Shown here piece after piece: positions 57,791 to 64,000 of a DNA stretch of 64,000 nt (the first letter of the stretch is position 1; every line of letters begins with the position of its first letter). The stretch is from JAMXLO01 sp037201625 (GTDB lineage Bacteria; Pseudomonadota; Alphaproteobacteria; Acetobacterales; Acetobacteraceae): contig JBBCGR010000003.1 in NCBI GenBank assembly GCA_037201625.1, positions 2,232,001-2,296,000 of the forward strand, given 5' to 3'. The notes below the pieces were generated by a model. It made no database searches. It was not told the DNA's origin and saw only the letters and a program-made list of their open reading frames with translations. A program made the translations under genes and the position numbers.

Positions 57791-58369
57791 TCACTCCGGT
57801 TGCGCCGCCGCAGCGTATTGCCTCTGCCCGCCTGCGGCAAACGGCAGTGGGCCGATCCGTTTCCAGTAGATCAGCGTACCCGTGAGCCCGCCATGCGGCT
57901 TCAGCGCATAGTCCGGAATCTCGCCCGCCAGGGTGAAACCGAGCGCCTGGTACAGGGGCGCCGCACCACCCTCGGTCGCGGTATCCAGCACCAGCAGCGT
58001 CCGCCCGTGCGCAATGGCGAGCCGCTCGGCCTCGCGCATCAGCGCCGTTGCCACGCCGCGGCCGCGATGGCTCAGCCGCGTCATCAGTTTGGCGATCTCG
58101 GCGCGGTGCGGCTGGTTGGGCGGACAGTCCAGCAGCAGGCTGACGGTGCCCGCCAGCACCGCGCCATCCCAGGCGCCCAGCACGATACGCTCGCCGCGCG
58201 CCGCCGATGCCAGAGCGGCATCCCAGAAGGCGGCGGCAGCGGCGGGCGGCAGCGGATGCACGAAGCTGACCGACCCGCCATGCGCCACGACCTCCTGCAG
58301 GATCTCGGCCAACTGCGCGGCGGTGGCGGGCGATGGGGCCAGGGGGAGGATGTCGAGGTCGGCATGGCG
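57791..58369 (-). CDS. GNAT-family acetyltransferase (start unresolved)
   Basis: About 190 residues. LAEILQEVVAHGGSVSFVHP, GTVSLLLDCPPNQPHRAEI, the CoA site LMTRLSHRGRGVATALMREA, and LDTATEGGAAPLYQALGFTL are typical of the GNAT fold. In the expected start region the frame has no ATG, GTG or TTG; an ATG at 58365 is one frame off next to a CCCCC run, so one base may be wrong. Ends 4 bases before the aminotransferase start. Confidence 0.82.
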   Translation of the reverse strand, partial: RHADLDILPLAPSPATAAQLAEILQEVVAHGGSVSFVHPLPPAAAAAFWDAALASAARGERIVLGAWDGAVLAGTVSLLLDCPPNQPHRAEIAKLMTRLSHRGRGVATALMREAERLAIAHGRTLLVLDTATEGGAAPLYQALGFTLAGEIPDYALKPHGGLTGTLIYWKRIGPLPFAAGGQRQYAAAAQPE

Positions 58370-58373
58370 CGCT

Positions 58374-58940
58374 CTATGTCCTGGCGATGACGACGAGATA
58401 GCTGCAGGGCGCGGCCGTCTCATTGGCCAGCACCACATCGGCGGGCGGCCCGAAGGCGAGGCAGTCGCCGGCGCCGAGGACGTGCCGCTGGTCGCCGTCC
58501 TGCACGGTCAGGCCGCCGTCCTGCACCCAAACGGCCTGGCGGATGCGCGCGTAGGAGGAGGCGGGGAACGCCACGCGCTGGCCGGCCGGCAGGGCGACCT
58601 GGGCGATCTCGAGAGGATGGTCGGGGCGGCTGAACACCTGGCGGCGCCGGTAGCCGGTGGCGGGATCGCTCCACACCGCCTGGTCGCCGCTGCGCGACAG
58701 AAGCTGCCCCTCGCCCTCGGCGCGCAGCAGCAGGCCCGCCAACGTCAGGTCGAAGGCGCCTGCCAGCCGCACCAGGATGACGGCCGTCGGGCTCATCTCG
58801 TTGCGCTCGATCTTGCTGATGGCGGCCTTGGAGACACCCGACCGCTCGGCCAGATCCGCCAGCGACCAGCCCCGCGCATCGCGCTCGGCGCGGATGCCGC
58901 GGGCCAGCCGGGGCCCGGGATCGTCTTCGATAGTGTCCAT
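58374..58940 (-). CDS. XRE-family regulator with C-terminal cupin
   Basis: 188 residues. HTH at about residues 15-65: RGWSLADLAERSGVSKAAIS followed by KIERNEMSPTAVILVRLAG. Cupin at 110-185: FSRPDHPLEIAQVALPAGQR, VWVQDGGLTVQDGDQRHVLG. Such regulators sense a small ligand in the cupin barrel and control adjacent catabolic genes, here probably the acetyltransferase and aminotransferase. Intact; 60 bases from the MFS gene end. Confidence 0.92.
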   Translation of the reverse strand: MDTIEDDPGPRLARGIRAERDARGWSLADLAERSGVSKAAISKIERNEMSPTAVILVRLAGAFDLTLAGLLLRAEGEGQLLSRSGDQAVWSDPATGYRRRQVFSRPDHPLEIAQVALPAGQRVAFPASSYARIRQAVWVQDGGLTVQDGDQRHVLGAGDCLAFGPPADVVLANETAAPCSYLVVIART

Positions 58941-58999
58941 ATGTCATCAATAGTGGACGATATCGGCCCACGCAAGCCTCGCCGGCCACGCCTCCGGGA

Positions 59000-60231
59000 T
59001 CAGACCGAGGCCTGGCCCAAATTCGCCGTGCGGCCGCCGCGGCGGCGGGAGCGCCAGTCTCCGGCGAGCACGGCCAGGACGGTCAGCGTCATGAAGCAGA
59101 CGGAACTGTAGAAGATCCAGCGCGGCTCGCCGTGGTCCATCAGCCAGCCGCCGATCATCGGGCCGATCGCGCCGCCGATGTTGAACCCGGTGGTGACGAC
59201 CCCGAACACGCGGCCGGCCATGCCGGGCGGCGCGGCGGCGCGGACCAGCATGTCGCGCGACGGCATGATGAGGCCGGCCAGGAAGCCGGCGGCCGCCATC
59301 GCGATCACCAGCAGCACGACGCCGAGATCGAACGTGCCGATCGCGAAGGTCAGCGCTGCGGCGGCGCCGAAACCCACGGCGGCGACCTCCGCGTGACGGC
59401 GGGTCGCATCGGCAATGAAGCCCCCGGCCAGCACGCCGGCGGCGGTCGCCATCAGGTAGGCCGTCAGCGCGGCGTTCGCGACCGAAAGCTGCACGCCGTA
59501 CAGCGCGATCAGCGCCACCACCGAGAAGGTGGTGATCGCGCCGGACGACAGGCTGAGCAGCGCGAACAGCCCGGTGAGGCCGATCACCGCGGGCGACAGC
59601 ACGGCGCGCACCGGCGAGCGGTCGGCCGCCTGCGGATGCGGCGCGGGGTTCGTGCCGGCCTGGTCCAGGCCGGGCGCCAGCAGCAGCGGGATGGCAACCA
59701 TGACCGGCAGCACGCCGGCGAACAGCAGCGCCGCCCGGTAGCCGGCGAGCGAGGCGATCAGCAGCATCACGCTGGGGGCGATGGCGCCGCCGAAGAAGCC
59801 CGAGAAGGTATGGATCGAGAAGGCGCGCCCCACCCGCGACGGGTCGATCACCGATCCGAGGAGGGCGTAGTCGGCCGGGTGGTACACCGCGTTGGCGATG
59901 CCCGCGATCACCGAGGCGCACAGCAGCCATTGATAGCTGGGGAACACGCCGACGGAGCCATAGGCCAGGCCGGACAGGCACAGGCCGGCGATCAGCACGC
60001 GGCGCGGCCCGATATGGTCGACGATCCAGCCCATCGGCGCCTGCACGACGGCCGATGTCACGTTGTACATCGTGATCGCGAGGCCGAGTTCGACGAAGCC
60101 GACACCCATGCGTTCCCGCAGCACGAAGAACAGCGGCGGCAGGACAGGTAGTGGAAGTGGCTGACCATGTGCGCGACGGAGATCAGGGCGAGCGCGCGCC
60201 TCTCGGTCATTCTTCTTGGCTCGGACGTCAT
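59000..60231 (-). CDS. MFS transporter (one frameshift)
   Basis: About 410 residues, 12 membrane segments. MTERRALALISVAHMVSHFH, then after a break near 60148 FFVLRERMGVGFVELGLAIT, PMGWIVDHIGPRRVLIAGLC (loop 2-3 motif), ANAVYHPADYALLGSVID and SIHTFSGFFGGAIAPSVML, typical of the FSR-like/drug-exporter type. One base is missing in CTG(G)TCCTG. Starts: ATG 60231 or 60210. Substrate unknown. The following gap (60232-60465) holds no recognised feature. Confidence 0.88.
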
Positions 60232-60465
60232 CCCGCGATGCATACGTGATTCCGGCGCATGCGGGAACCCGCCGGCGGCGGGAGGCTGCCCTGCCGTTTC
60301 CGTCTCAATGTACGCATTGGCGAGACAAAATCCCACCCGGCGAGAGGCGGGGTCGGCGGCGTTCCGGCGGGAGAGGGGTGCGGCGCATTAGTTAGCGATA
60401 ATAACAGACCAAGGGCCGCCGCGTCACCAGGCATCCACCCCGGACGCTGCCGCCGCCCGGCAACC

Positions 60466-61071
60466 CTATCCGGCCGCCAGCTTCCGGTCGACGAACTCCA
60501 GCCGGTCTTGGCCCCAGAAGATCTCGCCCGCGATCACATAGCTGGGGGCACCGAACACGCCGCGGTCGAGCGCGGCCTGGGTGTCGGCGGTGCGCATCTC
60601 GGCCCAGCGCGGCTCGCCTCCCAGCGCCATCACCGCCTCCGCATCCAGTCCCACCTCCGTGATCAGCGTCGCCAGCGTCGCCGGATCGGCCGGGTTCAGT
60701 TCCTCCTGCCACACCGCCTTCAGCACGCGATGCGCCAGCGCGATGGCCGGCGCGTCGCCCTGCGTCTCGCGCAGTGCGATGACGCAGCCCGAGGTGAGTG
60801 CCTCGCTGGAGGGAAAGTATTTCGGCTCGATATTGATCGGCACGCCGAGCAGATCGCGCCAGCGGCGCAGTTCCATCAGCCGGTAGGCCTGGCGCTGTGG
60901 CGCGCGCTTGGGCAGCGGGAAGCCGCCCGAGGCCGGGAAGATGGTACCGAAATCGACCGGCCAGATTCGCAGGCTCGCGCCGTACCTGGCCGCCAGGCCC
61001 TCGATCCGCGCCGCCCCCAGATGCGTCCACGGCGAGTTCAGCGATGCGTAGTAGTCGATATGCGCGGCCAC
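60466..61071 (-). CDS. 2-hydroxychromene-2-carboxylate isomerase family (DsbA fold)
   Basis: 201 residues, kappa-class GST/DsbA-like. HIDYYASLNSPWTHLGAARI carries the SPW active-site position where the isomerase uses a Ser; ASLRIWPVDFGTIFPASGGF, PKRAPQRQAYRLMELRRW and RGVFGAPSYVIAGEIFWGQD are characteristic. GTG 61071 follows a strong GGGAGG. The family acts in aromatic ring catabolism, but no other ring-cleavage gene is close, so the substrate is open. Confidence 0.9.
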   Translation of the reverse strand: MAAHIDYYASLNSPWTHLGAARIEGLAARYGASLRIWPVDFGTIFPASGGFPLPKRAPQRQAYRLMELRRWRDLLGVPINIEPKYFPSSEALTSGCVIALRETQGDAPAIALAHRVLKAVWQEELNPADPATLATLITEVGLDAEAVMALGGEPRWAEMRTADTQAALDRGVFGAPSYVIAGEIFWGQDRLEFVDRKLAAG

Positions 61072-61137
61072 GTCGGTTGCCTCCCTGGTCGGTGCGGATC
61101 GTGATACGGCGGTGGGCGGGGCACAAGGAGCGAGGCG

Positions 61138-62067
61138 ATGCGCATTCTGCTGACCGGCGGCGCGGGCGATCTCGGCCAGGCGCTGGTGCCGCGGCTGATC
61201 GATCGCGGCGATACGCCGGTGGTGCTGGACATCCGCGCCCCCGCCAATTCGCCATCGCAGGCGGTGTTCGTGCCGGGCTCCATCCTCGACCGGCCGACGC
61301 TGCGCACGGCGCTGCAAGGCTGCGACGCCATCGTGCATATCGCCGCCTGGCACGGCATCCACGAGGATCGCAAGGATGCCTACGACTTCTTCGACCTGAA
61401 CGTGCGCGGCACGTTCGAGGTGTTGCAGACCGCCGCCTCGCTCGGGATCCGCAATGTCGTCTTCATCTCGACGACCAGCGTGTTCCGGGCGGGATCGCTG
61501 TACGGACGCAGCAAGATCCTGGCCGAGAGGATCGCCGCCGACTTCGCGACGCACGACGCGATGACCGTCGTCACGCTGCGGCCGCGCGGTTTCATTCCGC
61601 ACTGGAACCGCGACGTCTACACGAAGTTCAGCGACTGGGCCCGCTGGTTCTGGGGTGGCGCGGTGCACATCGACGATGTGGCGGCGGCGGTGCTGCTGGC
61701 GGTGGACCTGCTGTCGCGCGAGCCGCCCAAGGAGCATCTGGTACTCACGCTCGACAGCGCCTACGAGTACACCGACGCCGACCTGGCCGAGTGGGACGCC
61801 GCCGGCCCCGGCTCCACCTTCCGCAAACACTATGCGGAGCACTACGACCTTGCGGTGTCCCACGGCCTCGATCCGGCGCAGAAGCCGCGTCGGCTCGACA
61901 TCGCCGAGACGGTGCATCGGCTGGGGTATCGCCCGTCCTACAGCCTGGGTTGCCTGCTGGCCGAGTTGGCGGCCTATGGCGACAGCGGCCCGCCCCGTGC
62001 CGGCGCCGCATCCTTGACCCCACACCTGCCAGCCGGCAGGTTGCCCGGCGGAACAACGGGGACGGCG
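61138..62067 (+). CDS. NAD-dependent epimerase/dehydratase module (continues in frame into LLM gene)
   Basis: Extended SDR, about 300 residues: MRILLTGGAGDLGQALVPRL (NAD site), AIVHIAAWHGIHEDRKDAYD, NVVFISTTSVFRAGSLYGRSK with the Ser and Y-x3-K pair, TLRPRGFIPHWNRDVYTKF, and end VHRLGYRPSYSLGCLLAELA. The frame runs without stop into the LLM gene through a Pro/Gly/Ala-rich stretch. In the next-but-one frame a TGA at 62015-62017 would end it right after PVPAPHP, so a single indel could have removed a normal stop. I annotate two proteins but a fusion cannot be excluded. Confidence 0.85.
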
Positions 62068-63136
62068 ATGCAGTTCGGATGGCTCACGCTGGCATTGTCG
62101 CCATCGCCGGATGAGGACGCCATCCGGATCGACCAGCAGATCGACCTGGTGCGCGCCGCCGAAGCGTTCGGCTTCCACGATGCGTGGCTGACCGAGCACT
62201 ACTTCACCGGCGAGAGCGTCTACAACGACGCGTTGCTGTTCGCCTCCGCGTTGGCGATGCGCACGACGCGCATCCGCATCGGTTTCGCCGTGCTGCAGAT
62301 GCCGTTCCATCATCCGGTGCGGCTGGCGGTGCAGTTGGCGCTGCTGGACAACCTCAGCAAGGGGCGGATCGACGTCGGCATCGGCAAAGGCACCGTCTAC
62401 AACGAATACGAATTCGTCGGCCACGGCATGCGCAGCGACGACAGCCGCGCACGCATGGCCGAAGCGTTCGAGGTGCTGGAGCGCGCCTGGCGTGAATCGC
62501 CGCTGGTCTATGAGGGCCAGTATTTCAATGTGCGCGTGCCGGAACTGCGGCCGAAGCCGGTGCAGCAGCCCGGCCCGCCGATCTGGCGCAGCGTGATCTC
62601 GCCGGCCTCGTTCCAGGAATGCGGCCGCCGCGCGATCCCGATCCTGACGGCGCGCCTGCCGGTGGAACGGATCAGGGAACGCTGGGCGCTGTACGAGGCG
62701 GGCCTGGCCGAAGGCGGCCACAACACCGCAACGCGGGAGCGGCTGCTGGCGCAGGCGGCGCTGTGGCGGAACGTCTATGTCGCGGAAACGGATGCCCAGG
62801 CGGAGGACGAACTGTCCGCGCTGCTGCTGCGCACGCGGGAGCACATGATGCATGTGCGGCACGAGTACAACCCCGCCGATTTCCACATCGACCCCGTCAT
62901 GCTGAACCCCTGGGACCAATCCCGCGATCGGTGACGCCGAGGCCCTGCCGTTCATTCTGGGCACGGGGTCGATCTTCGGCTCGGCGGAGCGGGTGCGCGA
63001 GCAGGTCGCGGAACTGCGCGATGCCGGCGTGCGGCACCTGCTGTGCCAGACCGGCTTCGGCGACATGAGCCACGAGCAGAACCTGGCCTCGATGCGCCGC
63101 TTCAGCGAGCAGGTGATGCCGGCGTTTGCCGGCTGA
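62068..63136 (+). CDS. LLM-class flavin-dependent oxidoreductase (one frameshift)
   Basis: About 355 residues from ATG 62068 (MQFGWLTLALSPSPDEDAI), which has GGGGAC before it. DAWLTEHYFTGESVYNDALL, IGFAVLQMPFHHPVRLAVQL, GRIDVGIGKGTVYNEYEFV and PGPPIWRSVISPASFQECG are typical of the luciferase-like group. A break near 62932 ends the frame early (LNPWDQSRDR); the other frame continues GDAEALPFILGTGSIFGSAE, LCQTGFGDMSHEQNLASMRR to TGA 63134-63136. The MBL hydrolase gene follows after 22 bases. Confidence 0.88.
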
Positions 63137-63158
63137 TCCAAGGGGAAGGGATCCGGCG

Positions 63159-64000
63159 ATGCAGTGGCGGATCGGCGACGTGACGGTGACCAAGGTCGTG
63201 GAACTGGAGGTCACCGGCGGCAGCCGCTTCATCCTGCCCGACGCGACGCGCGAGGCGGTGCAGCCGATCACCTGGCTGGTGCCGCACTTCGCCGATGCCG
63301 ATGGCCGGCTGCGCATGAGCATCCACAGCTTCATCGTGCAGACCCCGACCCGGCGCATTGTCGTCGACACCTGTCTCGGCAACGACAAGCAGAGCCGGCG
63401 CATCCCGGCGTGGAACGATCTGCACGGGCCGTTCCTGGAGGATCTCGCGGCGGCGGGCTTTCCGCGCGAGTCGATCGACACCGTGCTGTGCACGCATCTT
63501 CACGTGGACCATGTCGGCTGGAACACCATGCTGGTGGACGGCCGCTGGGTGCCGACCTTCCCCCAGGCACGCTATCTGATGGGGCGCCTGGAGTTCGCAC
63601 ACTGGTCGAAGCCGCAGGGCCGTGAGGACATGGCCGCGGTGTTCGCCGATTCGGTGCGGCCGGTGTTCGAAGCGGGGCTGGTCGATCTGGTCGAAACCGA
63701 CGCACAGATCTGTGAGGAGATCGGCCTCGTCCCGACAATTGGCCATACACCGGGCCATGTCAGCGTGCGCATCCGCTCGCGCGGCGAGGAGGCGCTGATC
63801 ACCGGCGACTTCCTGCACCACCCATGCCAGATCGCCCATCCGGAATGGGCCGCCGCCGCCGATTCCGATCCGGCGATGGGCGTCGCCACGCGGCGGCGCA
63901 TGTTCGCGCAGCTTGCGGACACGCCGGTGCTAGTGATCGGCACGCATTTCGCCGGCGCGACGGCCGGGCGGATCGTGCAGGACGGGCGGGGCGTACCGTC
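63159..64000 (+). CDS. MBL-fold metallo-hydrolase, 3' end beyond window
   Basis: 280 residues visible. Metal sites: TVLCTHLHVDHVGWNTMLVD (H-x-H-x-D-H), VPTIGHTPGHVSVRI (His), EALITGDFLHHPCQIA (Asp), VIGTHFAGATAGRIV (His). The subgroup includes lactonases and similar small-molecule hydrolases (quorum-quenching AiiA-like or catabolic). AAGGGGAAGGG precedes ATG 63159. Probably cotranscribed with the LLM gene. Confidence 0.92.
   Translation, partial: MQWRIGDVTVTKVVELEVTGGSRFILPDATREAVQPITWLVPHFADADGRLRMSIHSFIVQTPTRRIVVDTCLGNDKQSRRIPAWNDLHGPFLEDLAAAGFPRESIDTVLCTHLHVDHVGWNTMLVDGRWVPTFPQARYLMGRLEFAHWSKPQGREDMAAVFADSVRPVFEAGLVDLVETDAQICEEIGLVPTIGHTPGHVSVRIRSRGEEALITGDFLHHPCQIAHPEWAAAADSDPAMGVATRRRMFAQLADTPVLVIGTHFAGATAGRIVQDGRGVP

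Noticed and set aside
60466..63141. 891-residue minus-strand open frame
   Set aside because: Only the last 201 codons match a family; the rest is the antisense of the epimerase and LLM genes.

Overview
The window is about 64 kb of high-GC chromosomal DNA from an alphaproteobacterium. The housekeeping genes (ctaA, hisS, prfA, truB-rpsO-pnp), the cca/NUDIX/DUF1285 cluster divergent from a moxR-DUF58-DUF4159 operon, and the TakP-type TRAP transporter together suggest the order Rhodospirillales, most likely Acetobacteraceae. The family assignment is an inference from gene content and base composition, not a database result. I saw no rRNA, tRNA, CRISPR array, transposase, prophage or plasmid gene.

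Layout. 0-2.9 kb: heme A synthase (partial), hisS and prfA. 3.0-13.7 kb, minus strand: a six-gene set, probably one operon, encoding a HlyB-like ABC transporter, a HlyD-like adaptor, a Sel1-repeat protein, a 961-residue double glycosyltransferase, an unknown protein with a Trp-rich module, and a GT4 glycosyltransferase. It looks like a type I secretion and glycosylation locus. 14-18.7 kb, plus strand: amidase, PAT-like acetyltransferase, AmpG-like permease and a stand-alone adenylating enzyme. 18.7-21.4 kb, minus strand: DUF2147 protein, His/Gly-rich lipoprotein and an unusual duplicated-domain protein. 21.5-31 kb: cca, CoA-pyrophosphatase-like NUDIX and DUF1285 (minus), divergent from the MoxR/DUF58/BatA-DUF4159/glutamine-amidotransferase-like operon (plus). 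31-34.4 kb: TRAP transporter. 34.5-41.9 kb: TPR protein, phosphodiesterase-type hydrolase, histone-deacetylase-like amidohydrolase, GrpB protein, Asp/Glu racemase, nitronate monooxygenase and two unknown genes of different base composition. 41.9-45.8 kb: pnp, rpsO, truB. 46-64 kb: mixed metabolic genes (two LLM flavin oxidoreductases, an enolase-superfamily enzyme, SDR, class-III aminotransferase, thiol isomerase, epimerase, MBL hydrolase), a PhoR-like kinase behind a TerB-like protein, a DinG-like helicase, and an XRE-cupin regulator.

Reading quality. From 1 to 19.7 kb every gene is open. Between about 19.8 and 44.2 kb nearly every gene, including cca and pnp, is broken by one or more single-base frameshifts. 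Where I could place them, most lie in short runs of one base. Further right only a few remain. I treat these genes as intact genes with sequence errors, not pseudogenes, and give one outer span for each. Start and end coordinates inside this belt are therefore less secure.

A dispersed intergenic repeat with hairpin potential occurs three times (2.9, 19.6 and 50.5 kb), always at gene 3' ends.
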